A stretch of 29,997 nt of DNA, taken from contig JAZRFM010000038.1 in assembly GCA_045661345.1 (NCBI GenBank), positions 1-29,997 of the forward strand, given 5' to 3'. Numbering within the stretch: the stretch's first letter is position 1; each line of letters starts with the position of its first letter. This document shows, one piece after another, positions 1-7,424 of this stretch. The DNA is from RUG12461 sp045661345. GTDB taxonomy: Bacteria; Bacillota; Clostridia; Lachnospirales; Lachnospiraceae. Under the pieces are notes generated by a model. That model saw nothing but the letters and a program-made list of their open reading frames with translations, was not told where the DNA came from and ran no database searches. The position numbers and the translations under genes were made by a program.

Positions 1-537
1 CTTGCCCAGATTCAGCCGCACCCTGGTCCCGGGGAGCTTTAAGAAGCGCTCCTCTTTGATCACGCAGATCTGATTGGTAAGGATCGCAGTCTTAAGTCCC
101 TTATCCTTGATATATCCGGGAAGACGGGGTCTCCCTGCAAATGCAGTAGCATTGTTCTGATATGCTTTGATCGCGCTAAAGAAAGATCCGTAATCCCGTA
201 TCAGAAGCTTTAATGTCTGCTGGTTCGCCTGAGCAGGGAGCGCATAATACGCTGTGTCCTTTGTGACTTTGAGTATCCGGTCCAGAGCACCGTAGGACAG
301 CCACTTATTGCCGCGGAGATACTTTGTCCCGCCAAGGATATCCATAACGAGATGGTATACCTCCATCTGGTTGGAGTACAGCGGTTTCTTCGCGTCAAAA
401 GAGTCCAACGCTGTTGCGAACTGACGCAGGATGAAATTGGCACGGTTATATAAGATGGCAGAATTCTGGCACATGGTCCTGCAATAATCATAGAGCCGGC
501 TGTTCTTTTTGACGTGGAACTGTCTTGTACGATACAT
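1..537 (-). CDS. tnpB: TnpB-like RNA-guided nuclease of an IS200/IS605 element, N-terminal part (runs off the left edge)
   Basis: Reading the minus strand from the ATG at 537 gives 179 uninterrupted codons beginning MYRTRQFHVKKNSRLYDYCR and containing QNSAILYNRANFILRQ, a region rich in NQQTLKLLIRDYGSFFSAI and a GRPRLPGYIKDKG segment. This is the usual N-terminal layout of TnpB (OrfB): a helical region followed by the P-x-Y-K-x-x-x-x beta segment before the RuvC-like nuclease. The RuvC and zinc-ribbon parts lie outside the window. TnpB is an RNA-guided DNA nuclease that helps IS200/IS605 elements persist; it is not the transposase itself. The gene is divergent from a broken tnpA, the arrangement known from IS608. 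A good promoter lies just upstream, and an AGGAGGT about 15 nt before the ATG is far for an SD, so the exact start is uncertain. Family assignment is firm; whether the protein is complete cannot be seen. Confidence 0.85.
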   Translation of the reverse strand, partial: MYRTRQFHVKKNSRLYDYCRTMCQNSAILYNRANFILRQFATALDSFDAKKPLYSNQMEVYHLVMDILGGTKYLRGNKWLSYGALDRILKVTKDTAYYALPAQANQQTLKLLIRDYGSFFSAIKAYQNNATAFAGRPRLPGYIKDKGLKTAILTNQICVIKEERFLKLPGTRVRLNLGK

Positions 538-572
538 AGTTGCTTTTATCTGACCTCCTGCTGTATACTCAC

Positions 573-601
573 ATTATAGCAGAAAAGTCAGGAAAAAGCA
601 A
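573..601 (-). promoter_or_regulatory. Sigma-A type promoter of tnpB
   Basis: On the minus strand a TTGCTT (-35, 601-596) is followed after 17 bp by a perfect TATAAT (-10, 578-573), placing transcription start near 566, about 30 nt before the tnpB ATG. The promoter lies in the intergenic space between tnpB and the tnpA remnant. Confidence 0.7.
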
Positions 602-628
602 ACATATGTTTGTATTAGGTATATTTTT

Positions 629-952
629 ATGGACAGTTATAACAGAGGATCTCATTCCGTATACAAGCTCACCTATCATATCATTTTTGTGACCAAGTAC
701 AGGAAGAAAGTGATCACAGACGAGATCGGTGATTAGCTGTCCAAAGAAGTACGAGCGACCTACGCCAGCCATGTGGAACGCTATTTATGGAAAGATGCCT
801 TCTGGAGTGCAAGCTACTTCTGCGCGACGACCGGATCTGTATCCATGGAAACAGTCCGGTCTTATATCGAATCTCAGCGGACAAGTGAACACAAACGCAA
901 GTATACGAAGTCAGGAAAATACAAAAGGGCAATTCATCCCCCAACCGACTGA
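629..952 (+). pseudogene. tnpA: Y1 transposase tnpA of the IS200/IS605 family, internal deletion plus stop
   Basis: The ATG at 629 opens MDSYNRGSHSVYKLTYHIIF and VTKYRKKVITDEIGD, the standard N-terminus of IS200-type TnpA, then hits TAG at 734-736. The same frame continues as LSKEVRATYASHVERYLWKD and AFWSASYFCATTGSVSMETV up to the catalytic-tyrosine helix RSYIESQR and a stop at 950-952. Only about 107 codons remain of a family length of about 140-150. The missing part is the middle, which normally carries the HUH metal-binding motif (H-x-H). The enzyme is a single-strand DNA transposase acting through the HUH motif and one tyrosine, so this copy must be inactive. It is divergent from tnpB, and its stop codon lies inside the hairpin of the adjacent element end. 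Confidence 0.85.
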
Positions 953-987
953 TGTCGGATGGGGTTTTCTCGCAGAGTTATTATAAA
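942..987 (+). repeat. 46-bp inverted repeat, copy 1 (putative left end of the IS605-type element)
   Basis: This segment is repeated in perfect reverse complement at 1649-1694. It contains a hairpin CCGAC-TGAT-GTCGG (945-958, extended by flanking C-rich and G-rich runs), followed by TTTTCTCGCAGAGTTATTAT. A subterminal hairpin beside tnpA is what IS200/IS605 ends look like, because TnpA recognises such hairpins in single-stranded DNA. The exact cleavage site cannot be fixed without a second full copy of the element. Confidence 0.7.
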
Positions 988-999
988 CTTCATCTCCTT

Positions 1000-1074
1000 T
1001 TATCTTTTTAAATTGGTACGGCTCCGCTCTTCATCATTTCCGCCAGCTGCATTCGCCATAATCTCATCATCCAT
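1000..1074 (-). CDS. 24-aa ORF with double-glycine leader ending (possible small peptide or leader remnant)
   Basis: The ORF starts at ATG 1074, 7 bp after the stop of the 102-aa leader-type gene, and reads MDDEIMANAAGG then NDEERSRTNLKR, stop. The first half closely matches the end of the neighbour's leader (SDEDMAKATGG), the -DE-x-M-A-x-A-x-G-G pattern of GG-type leaders cleaved by C39-peptidase ABC transporters. An AGGA only a few bases before the ATG is a poor SD, so translation would depend on coupling to the upstream gene. It may be a real short peptide, or the tail of a second leader gene that lost its front. Both readings are inference; the sequence similarity itself is direct. Confidence 0.35.
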   Translation of the reverse strand: MDDEIMANAAGGNDEERSRTNLKR

Positions 1075-1081
1075 ATTCCTG

Positions 1082-1390
1082 TTAATACTTTTCAAGAAAC
1101 ATCTCTAACGCTTTATAGTTTTCATACCAGCCTTCCTCAATATCATGTACTCGAAGATAGTACATCCAATAATCATCTCCAACTATTTTTCGACCTGTGA
1201 CATAAGCATCATCAATATAATCATCTTCAAGCACTCTTACTCTATCTCCTATATTAAATTTGGGTTGGCCTATGCCTTGTGAAGCTCCACCTGTTGCTTT
1301 CGCCATATCTTCATCTGATATTGTAGCATTTAACCCTTTGGGAAATTCCCCATTTAATAAACCCTTATGTTCTTCCTTTGTTATCGCCAT
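1082..1390 (-). CDS. Double-glycine-leader protein with SH3-like C-terminal domain, 102 aa
   Basis: The start is ATG 1390 because GAAGGAGG lies 8 nt before it; a longer frame upstream has no SD. The N-terminus (MAITKEEHKGLL, NATISDEDMAKATGG, residues 1-35) looks like a bacteriocin-type leader ending in Gly-Gly, the site normally cut by the C39 peptidase of an export ABC transporter. The rest (residues 36-102) begins KFNIGDRVRVLEDDYIDDAY and is acidic and aromatic, with the spacing of a small SH3-like beta barrel. It has no transmembrane segment and no Cys. No leader peptidase, maturase or immunity gene is visible in the window. It has its own promoter at 1439-1468 and lies between two inverted copies of an IS end, so horizontal gain is likely. 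It could be an exported peptide or simply a small intracellular SH3-like protein with a chance GG. Confidence 0.65.
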   Translation of the reverse strand: MAITKEEHKGLLNGEFPKGLNATISDEDMAKATGGASQGIGQPKFNIGDRVRVLEDDYIDDAYVTGRKIVGDDYWMYYLRVHDIEEGWYENYKALEMFLEKY

Positions 1391-1438
1391 ATTTGTTACC
1401 TCCTTCTCTGTTGTGTGGTTGTTTTTGCTTCTTGCCTC

Positions 1439-1468
1439 ATTATACGAACCAGGAAATCGCAGTGTCAC
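1439..1468 (-). promoter_or_regulatory. Promoter of the double-glycine-leader gene
   Basis: The minus strand shows a perfect TATAAT (1444-1439) with GTGACA (1468-1463) 18 bp upstream. Transcription would start near 1432, giving a leader of about 42 nt that contains the strong SD of the gene at 1390. Confidence 0.6.
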
Positions 1469-1648
1469 AGATTTTGCGTACTCGGTCGTTTTGGATGTCT
1501 ATTCGGTCATCCGATGACTCCATTGTACACAAACAACATTTCCGTATCTACACTTCCCGCTATCTGGTAGTTTTTCGGAGATATTTGGTGTGATTTGGCG
1601 GGGTCAGAAGTTCTGTCCTCTCTTACTGGTCAGAGGGGGGCGGCCATC
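1469..1648. other. Spacer with no recognisable gene
   Basis: This 180-bp stretch separates the leader-gene promoter from the second IS end. Short open frames on the plus strand here lack an SD and protein-like composition. A weak CCTCT/AGAGG inverted pair occurs near 1617-1637. Nothing functional is evident. Confidence 0.4.
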
Positions 1649-1694
1649 TTTATAATAACTCTGCGAGAAAACCCCATCCGACATCAGTCGGTTG
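1649..1694 (-). repeat. 46-bp inverted repeat, copy 2 (solo IS605-type end)
   Basis: This is an exact reverse complement of 942-987, including the CCGAC/GTCGG hairpin. No transposase frame follows on its right side, so it is a solo end, perhaps left by a second deleted element or by an inversion. It lies 118 bp before the feoB start. Confidence 0.75.
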
Positions 1695-1812
1695 TGGGTA
1701 TATACAAAATAATCTTAGAATGAAAAATGAAACCTGTACTTTGACAACCTTAGTCTTTCACTGGAATTCAGCTTTTCATTTCAGCTTCCCGGAAAATATG
1801 ATAATATGAAAC

Positions 1813-4191
1813 ATGGATCATGAAACAAATCCTCTGATAGAAAGCAGATACACTATGACCATCAAAGACCTGAAAATCGGAAGTTCCGGTATCATACAAT
1901 CTGTGGGCGGAGAAGGGGCTCTCCGGCAGCACTTTCTGGACATGGGAATGATCCCCGGCGCCAAAGTCACTGTCGTGAAATACGCCCCCATGGGGGATCC
2001 CGTGGAGCTGCAGGTACACGGCTATCAGTTGACTCTCCGGCTTGATGATGCAGACCGGATCACCGTTGAACCGGTTTCGGAAAATGTGGCGGAAACTCCC
2101 GTCAAAAAGAAAAAAAGCAGCGCTTCCTCCATTCACCCCGGGCTCGGGGAAGGCGGCAAACACCATCCCAAGGGAAGCGGTGATCCGCTGCCTGCCGGAA
2201 CGCTACTGACCTTTGCGCTGGTGGGAAATCAAAACAGCGGCAAGACAACATTGTTCAATCAGCTGACCGGTTCCAACCAGCATGTGGGCAATTTCCCCGG
2301 GGTCACTGTGGATCGCAAGGACGGCGTCATCAAAGAGCATCCGGACACCTTGATCACGGATCTTCCCGGGATCTATTCCATGTCTCCCTACAGCAGTGAA
2401 GAGATCGTCTCCCGGGATTTCGTCATTCAGGAAAAACCAAAAGCCATCATTAACATTGTGGATGCCACCAATCTGGAGCGTAACCTCTATCTCACCATGC
2501 AGCTTCTGGAAATGAACACCCCCATGGTGGTGGCTTTAAACATGATGGATGAGCTCACCGCAAACGGCGGTTCCATCGATGTCAACACCATGGAAGCTGC
2601 GCTGGGTGTCCCCGTGGTTCCCATCTCCGCCGCCAAAAATGAAGGCGTTCATGAGCTGGTGGAGCATGCCATTCATGTGGCGCATTATCAGGAAAGACCG
2701 ATGCGTCAGGACTTCTGTGACGAAAACGATCACGGCGGCGCTGTCCACCGGTGTCTTCACGCGCTGACCCATCTGGTGGAGGATCACGCAAAGGCCGCCG
2801 GGATTCCCGTTCGTTTTGCAGCCTCCAAGGTTGTGGAAGGGGATGCGCAGGTGCTCTCCCGTCTGGATCTGGACAGAAACGAGGAAGAAACCGTCGAGCA
2901 CATTGTTCTTCAGATGGAAAAAGAACGCGGGCTGGATCGCAGTGCCGCCATTGCAGATATGCGATATGCCTTTATTCAGAAAGTCTGCCTTACCTGTGTA
3001 AAGAAGCCCGGAAAAAGTAAGGAAAGCCTGCGAAGTGAAAAGCTGGACCGCATTCTCACCGGAAAGTGGACAGCCATCCCTTTTTTCATCCTGATCATGC
3101 TGCTGGTTTCCTGGCTGACCTTCAGCGTCATCGGCGGAACGATGCAGACGTTGCTTGACCTGGGCATCGAGAGGCTTTCGACTCTCGTAGACCGTCTTAT
3201 GACTGCCGGAGGCGTCAACGAGACGCTCCACTCCCTCATCATCGACGGTATCTTTGCCGGTGTGGGAAGTGTATTGAGCTTCCTTCCCATTATCGTCACC
3301 CTGTTTTTCTTTCTCTCTTTGCTGGAAGACAGCGGCTACATCGCCCGGGTCGCTTTCTTTATGGATAAGCTGCTCCGGCGGATCGGACTCTCCGGCAGAA
3401 GCATTGTGCCAATGCTGATCGGTTTCGGCTGTACGGTGCCGGCGGTCATGTCCACCCGGACACTCCCCAGTGAACGGGATCGGAAGATGACCATTCTCCT
3501 CACACCCTTTATGAGCTGTACCGCCAAGATGCCTATCTACGCCTTCTTTGTAGATGCCTTCTTCCCCCGATACAAAGCGCTGATTTTTGTGGGACTATAT
3601 CTGCTTGGCATTGTCCTGGCCATCCTCATGGCGCTTGTTTTCAAAAAAACCCTCTTCCGGGGCAAGGCTGTTCCTTTTGTGATGGAACTTCCCAACTATC
3701 GGTTGCCCGGTCTCAAAAATGTGGGGAGGCTCCTCTGGGAAAAAGCGAAGGACTTTCTCCACCGTGCCTTCACCGTGATTTTTGTCGCAACCATCATCAT
3801 TTGGCTGCTGCAAAGCTTTGATCTCCACTTCAACCTGGTTAGTGATCAAAAAGACAGTATCCTGGCAGCCATCGCGGGACTTCTGGTTCCCCTGATGCGC
3901 CCGGTGGGACTTGGAGACTGGCGGATCTGCACCGCCTTAATCAGTGGTTTCATGGCAAAAGAAAGCGTAGTGTCCACACTTGGAATCCTGTACACTCCCT
4001 CTGTCAGCGCATCCATGACCGCCGCCACTGCTGCCTGTCTCCTGGTGTTTTCCCTGCTCTATACTCCCTGTGTGGCTGCCATCGCCTCGATACGCAGGGA
4101 ACTTGGAAACAGATGGGCCATCGGTGTTGTATTGTGGCAATGTCTGATCGCCTGGTTAGTCGCCGGGATCGTGAATCTCATCGTCCATTAA
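1813..4191 (+). CDS. feoB: Ferrous iron transporter FeoB with fused N-terminal FeoA domain
   Basis: FeoB imports Fe(II) across the cytoplasmic membrane, gated by a cytosolic GTPase domain. Residues 15-88 are a FeoA-type SH3 domain (MTIKDLKIGSSGIIQSVGG), then a Lys/Ser-rich linker. The G domain has G1 GNQNSGKT (138-145), the FeoB signature NFPGVTVDRKDG, G3 DLPG, a G4-like ALNMMDE and SAAK. The C-terminal half carries the Gate segments, including GYIARVAFFMDKLLRRIGLS and the conserved GFGCTVPAVMSTRTL. At 792 aa it fits a FeoA-FeoB fusion. No strong SD precedes either ATG 1813 or ATG 1855; 1855 matches the usual start of FeoA proteins and is an equally good choice. A TATGAT at 1797-1802 may be the -10. 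A GATAAT overlaps it, but no complete Fur box can be claimed. Confidence 0.95.
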   Translation: MDHETNPLIESRYTMTIKDLKIGSSGIIQSVGGEGALRQHFLDMGMIPGAKVTVVKYAPMGDPVELQVHGYQLTLRLDDADRITVEPVSENVAETPVKKKKSSASSIHPGLGEGGKHHPKGSGDPLPAGTLLTFALVGNQNSGKTTLFNQLTGSNQHVGNFPGVTVDRKDGVIKEHPDTLITDLPGIYSMSPYSSEEIVSRDFVIQEKPKAIINIVDATNLERNLYLTMQLLEMNTPMVVALNMMDELTANGGSIDVNTMEAALGVPVVPISAAKNEGVHELVEHAIHVAHYQERPMRQDFCDENDHGGAVHRCLHALTHLVEDHAKAAGIPVRFAASKVVEGDAQVLSRLDLDRNEEETVEHIVLQMEKERGLDRSAAIADMRYAFIQKVCLTCVKKPGKSKESLRSEKLDRILTGKWTAIPFFILIMLLVSWLTFSVIGGTMQTLLDLGIERLSTLVDRLMTAGGVNETLHSLIIDGIFAGVGSVLSFLPIIVTLFFFLSLLEDSGYIARVAFFMDKLLRRIGLSGRSIVPMLIGFGCTVPAVMSTRTLPSERDRKMTILLTPFMSCTAKMPIYAFFVDAFFPRYKALIFVGLYLLGIVLAILMALVFKKTLFRGKAVPFVMELPNYRLPGLKNVGRLLWEKAKDFLHRAFTVIFVATIIIWLLQSFDLHFNLVSDQKDSILAAIAGLLVPLMRPVGLGDWRICTALISGFMAKESVVSTLGILYTPSVSASMTAATAACLLVFSLLYTPCVAAIASIRRELGNRWAIGVVLWQCLIAWLVAGIVNLIVH

Positions 4192-4318
4192 AGCTATACA
4201 GTGGATTGTCCTTTTCAAAATCGAGAGGTCTGTATGAGTGCAGTACATCCACATTCTCCGAAAGCATGGCATTGATCCGAACGAAGCCGGTGCCTGATTC
4301 ACAAAACAACCGAACCTG
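4178..4318 (-). pseudogene. Possible 3' remnant of an unidentified gene
   Basis: On the minus strand an open 46-codon stretch reads QVRLFCESGTGFVRINAMLS, then ENVDVLHSYRPLDFEKDNPL, YSFNGR and a stop at 4180-4178, 14 bases inside the 3' end of feoB on the opposite strand. The composition looks like real protein, unlike the other frames here, but there is no start codon with an SD; upstream the frame runs into the terminator hairpin. It may be the C-terminus of a gene whose front was lost. No family is recognised with confidence. Confidence 0.25.
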
Positions 4319-4328
4319 CGCAGGCGCG

Positions 4329-4367
4329 AAAACAGGGGGACAGATCACACATCTGTCCCCCTGTTTT
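4329..4367. terminator. Bidirectional terminator between feoB and the SEC-C gene
   Basis: A near-perfect stem AAAACAGGGGGACAGAT / ATCTGTCCCCCTGTTTT with a 5-nt loop has A runs on one side and T runs on the other. It can end transcripts from both converging genes. Confidence 0.85.
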
Positions 4368-4378
4368 CTTGCTGCGTT

Positions 4379-4882
4379 TCATGCTCTTCCGCAACAGTAT
4401 TTGTATTTTTTGCCGCTGCCGCACGGGCAGGGATCGTTACGTCCGACCTTTTTTCCGATACGCACCGTGCCGGAGCGTTTCTGTTCCAGATAGAGTCTCT
4501 TTCTTGTTTCCTCATCAAAGATTTTTTCCCACTGGGGAAGCTCATAGAGCCAGTCCGCTTTCGCGTCCACCATATTTTTATAGAGCCTCTCCTTGTCAAA
4601 CGCCAGGGACACTTCTGTATCCTCTTCCATCGTCTCGATCGGATTCTTTTCCTTGAGGCTTTCATTGATGCCATCCAGAAAGCCCGTCATTTCCATGACG
4701 GACAGCCCGTATTTTTCCGCAAGATCCTTGACCGTCCCCTTTACTTCCTCATCCGGGTTTTCAAGAAGCTTTTCATAAACACCCTTTTCCAGCAAAAAGT
4801 AATGCTGCCAGAACTGTTGAAGTTTTGTCTTGTCCGCCTGTTGATTGTAGGCAATCGCCTGCCACTGCTCTAATAATGCCAT
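4379..4882 (-). CDS. SEC-C motif (SecA C-terminal-like zinc-binding) protein, 167 aa
   Basis: The last 22 residues contain VGRNDPCPCGSGKKYKYCC, the CxC...CC zinc-binding SEC-C motif found at the C-terminus of SecA and in many stand-alone proteins. The preceding 140 residues are a mostly helical, acidic domain (QQFWQHYFLLEKGVYEKLL, then DLAEKYGLSVMEMTGFLDG) typical of clostridial proteins with a C-terminal SEC-C tag. The start is ATG 4882 behind GAAGGAGG. The exact cellular role is unknown; SEC-C modules bind zinc and can contact ribosomes or SecB. It lies about 100 bp downstream of purA on the same strand and could be co-transcribed with it. Confidence 0.8.
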   Translation of the reverse strand: MALLEQWQAIAYNQQADKTKLQQFWQHYFLLEKGVYEKLLENPDEEVKGTVKDLAEKYGLSVMEMTGFLDGINESLKEKNPIETMEEDTEVSLAFDKERLYKNMVDAKADWLYELPQWEKIFDEETRKRLYLEQKRSGTVRIGKKVGRNDPCPCGSGKKYKYCCGRA

Positions 4883-4984
4883 TGTAAATCCTCCTTCTTC
4901 TTACTCCATCCCCACGCCGCAGCGTGCTTTCAGCGCATCCCGTCCGGGCAAATCCATTTCTCCCTTTGCTAAACGGCACTGTCC

Positions 4985-6262
4985 TTAGGAACGATAAATG
5001 ATATCCTCTCTTCCCGGTCCGTTGCTGACCATCGTGATCGGATAGCCGATTTTTTCTTCCACAAATTCGATGTATTTCCGGCAGTTCTCCGGAAGATCCG
5101 CATACTTTTTGATCCCGCGGATCTCGCTCTTCCAGCCAGGCAGAGTCTCATAGACCGGTTTTGCGGCTTTCAGCTTTGCGGTCACCGGAAAATCCGTCGT
5201 TACTTTCCCGTCAATCTCATAGCCGACACAGACCGGAATCTCATCCAGATAACCGAGAACATCCAATACCGTAAATGCCACGTCCGTTGCGCCCTGTAAT
5301 CTGCAGCCATACCTGGATGCCACACAATCAAACCAGCCCATCCGTCTCGGCCGGCCTGTTGTCGCACCGTATTCGCCGCCGTCTCCGCCGCGTTTCCTGA
5401 GCTCTTCCGCTTCATCACCGAAGATCTCGCTGACAAACTCTCCCGCGCCCACCGCGCTGGAATATGCTTTGCAGACCACCACAACCTTTTTGATCTCATA
5501 GGGCGGCAGTCCCGCCCCAATGGCACCGTAGGCTGCCAGCGTTGAACTGGAGGTTACCATGGGGTAGATCCCGTGATCCGGATCCTTCAAGGTGCCGAGC
5601 TGCCCCTCCAGAAGGATCTCTTTGCCATCCCGAACTGCCTGATCAAGGAAAGCGGAAACATCCGCGACATAGGGTGCCAGCTTCTCCCGATAGCCCTTCA
5701 GCTCCGAGACGATCTCCTCCGGCTTCAGCAACGGCTTATGATACAGATGCTCCAGCAGGATGTTCTTTTGTTCGCAGACACGTACTGCCTTTTCTTCGAT
5801 CAGCGTGTCATCAAAAATCTCACTGACCTGAAACCCGATCTTGGCATATTTATCCGAATAGAACGGCGCGATCCCGGACTTTGTGGATCCGAAAGATTTC
5901 CCGGCCAACCGTTCCTCCTCATACTGGTCAAACAGGATGTGATAGCTCATCACGATCTGCGCACGATCAGAGATCATAATTTTCGGCTGCGGCACACCAC
6001 GCCCTGTAATCTCCTCAATTTCTTCCATCACCTTTGTGACATTCAGCGCCACACCGTTTCCGATGATGTTGGTGATGTGCTGATGAAACACACCGGAAGG
6101 CAATGTATGCAATGCAAATTTCCCATAGTTGTTTACGATGGTGTGCCCTGCATTCGCGCCGCCCTGAAAGCGGATCACGATATCTGCCTGATCGGCAAGC
6201 ATATCCGTGATCTTGCCCTTGCCTTCGTCTCCCCAGTTTGCACCTACTACTGCTTTTACCAT
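4985..6262 (-). CDS. purA: Adenylosuccinate synthase
   Basis: PurA joins IMP and aspartate using GTP to form adenylosuccinate, the first committed step from IMP to AMP. The N-terminal GANWGDEGKGK (residues 7-17) is the family P-loop and catalytic Asp segment. FQGGANAGHT, GSTKSGIAPFYSDK, LEGQLGTLKDPDHGIYPMVT, TGRPRRMGWFD and the C-terminal SNGPGREDII follow in the expected order. The length of 425 aa is normal. The ATG at 6262 has AAGGAGA about 9 nt upstream. The neighbouring SEC-C and DegV genes on the same strand are not purine genes, so this is a loose housekeeping cluster. Confidence 0.97.
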   Translation of the reverse strand: MVKAVVGANWGDEGKGKITDMLADQADIVIRFQGGANAGHTIVNNYGKFALHTLPSGVFHQHITNIIGNGVALNVTKVMEEIEEITGRGVPQPKIMISDRAQIVMSYHILFDQYEEERLAGKSFGSTKSGIAPFYSDKYAKIGFQVSEIFDDTLIEEKAVRVCEQKNILLEHLYHKPLLKPEEIVSELKGYREKLAPYVADVSAFLDQAVRDGKEILLEGQLGTLKDPDHGIYPMVTSSSTLAAYGAIGAGLPPYEIKKVVVVCKAYSSAVGAGEFVSEIFGDEAEELRKRGGDGGEYGATTGRPRRMGWFDCVASRYGCRLQGATDVAFTVLDVLGYLDEIPVCVGYEIDGKVTTDFPVTAKLKAAKPVYETLPGWKSEIRGIKKYADLPENCRKYIEFVEEKIGYPITMVSNGPGREDIIYRS

Positions 6263-6313
6263 AAATAATGATCTCCTTGCCTGATTACTCTCCTGCGGCT
6301 TTCCTCTTTTTGA

Positions 6314-7180
6314 TCAGTCAACACATTTGTGACTGCACGCCAGCGCCAATGCCCCCGGTCCGATATGGCAGGACACGGAAAGAGACAGCGGCTGCATGAC
6401 GATCTCGCGGTCACCGAACGCCTTCAGCACTTCCTGTTTCCATTCTTCCGCAGCCACAAGATCCTTTGTGTAGGCGATCTCCAAATGGATGTTTTCGCCC
6501 TTCGGATCCTTGAAGCGCTCCTTGAAATCACGCTGCATGGCCTCGATCATGACTTCTTTTGCTTTCTTGACATTGCGGGCTTTTGCAAAAGCATCCAGCC
6601 GTTCTCCCTGAATCTGGAGAACCGGTTTCAGCTTCAGCATCGTACCAAGCGCTGCCGCAGCCGGCGTGATCCGCCCACCCCGTTTGAGGTAGGTCAGGGT
6701 ATCCAGCATGATGTAAATACTGGATTCAAATTTTTCCGCCAGTAACAGATACCGGATTTCTGCCGCTGATTTTCCGCGTGCCGCCAGCTTCTTGGCATCC
6801 AGCACGCTCTGGCGCTGTGTGACGGAAATCCTCTGGTTATCCACCACCTGTACCTTTCCGCCGTAATCGTTTGCCAGCATGATCGCCGTCGCACAGGAGC
6901 TGGAAAGGCCGCTTGACATAGGGATATAAACGATCTCGTCGTATTCCTTCAGAGTCTCGTCCCATAGGTCGGTTACCACCCCCGGTTCCGGCATGGAGGT
7001 GGAGATCTCCGCGCCCTCATTCATCAGCTCGTAGAATTCCTCCTGTGTCAGATTGATATCTTCAAAATAGTCTTTTTCGTTGATCCGAAAAGGCATCGGG
7101 ATCACTTTCACCCCGAGAAGCTCCCCTTCTGCCTGCGTAATTCCGCTATTGCTGTCAGTGATGACCGCTACTTTCGACAT
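6314..7180 (-). CDS. DegV family fatty-acid-binding protein
   Basis: DegV (FakB-type) proteins bind a fatty acid and, in Firmicutes, can present it to the FakA kinase for incorporation into phospholipid. The N-terminus SKVAVITDSNSGITQAEGEL matches the family's TDS motif. STSMPEPG and PMSSGLSSSC line the lipid head-group site, and LTYLKRGGRI is the conserved helix with Arg-Gly-Gly-Arg. The start was set at ATG 7180 (288 aa) because AAAGGAGG precedes it by 8 nt; a frame 10 codons longer has no SD. No FakA gene is adjacent. Substrate is not deducible from sequence. Confidence 0.92.
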   Translation of the reverse strand: MSKVAVITDSNSGITQAEGELLGVKVIPMPFRINEKDYFEDINLTQEEFYELMNEGAEISTSMPEPGVVTDLWDETLKEYDEIVYIPMSSGLSSSCATAIMLANDYGGKVQVVDNQRISVTQRQSVLDAKKLAARGKSAAEIRYLLLAEKFESSIYIMLDTLTYLKRGGRITPAAAALGTMLKLKPVLQIQGERLDAFAKARNVKKAKEVMIEAMQRDFKERFKDPKGENIHLEIAYTKDLVAAEEWKQEVLKAFGDREIVMQPLSLSVSCHIGPGALALACSHKCVD

Positions 7181-7344
7181 GGATAAAATCCTCCTTTTTC
7201 CCAAATGCACACCAAGGGGATTGTAGCATATTTTGATTTGCGAAACAATAAAAAAGTAAGGGAGAGGTAGGTTCCAAAGTGCTTTGGGCAGGATTAGCTC
7301 GATTCGCTTCGCTTCATCTCGCTATCGGGCTGTCGCCCGATTGA
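7181..7344. other. Spacer between the degV-like gene and the groESL terminator
   Basis: No gene is seen. The stretch contains a small hairpin TCGGGC-TGTC-GCCCGA (around 7325-7340) without a U run on either strand, next to a CGATTCGCTTCGCTTC-rich segment. Confidence 0.4.
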
Positions 7345-7390
7345 ATAAAAAGAACGAATGCCCCTTGGCGTGTAAACACGCCCGGGGCAC
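7345..7390 (-). terminator. Terminator of the groES-groEL operon
   Basis: On the minus strand GTGCCCCGGGCGTG-TTT-ACACGCCAAGGGGCAT folds with one small internal bulge and is followed by a T-rich tail ending in TTCTTTTT. It lies about 35 bp after the groEL stop. Confidence 0.8.
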
Positions 7391-7424
7391 CCGTCATTTT
7401 TATTCATCCTGCTTGTAGCTTGCG

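Noticed and set aside
987..1020. Third peptide frame starting MKFIITLRENP within the inverted repeat
   Set aside because: The SD-like AAAAGGAG directly abuts the ATG, the frame lies in the IS end and has no leader-like features.
1260..1593. Plus-strand open frames opposite the double-glycine gene
   Set aside because: They lack SDs and protein-like composition and are antisense shadows of the gene at 1082-1390 and its promoter.
1795..1812. Fur box in front of feoB
   Set aside because: Only a GATAAT half-site is visible; the 19-bp consensus is not met, so no operator is claimed.
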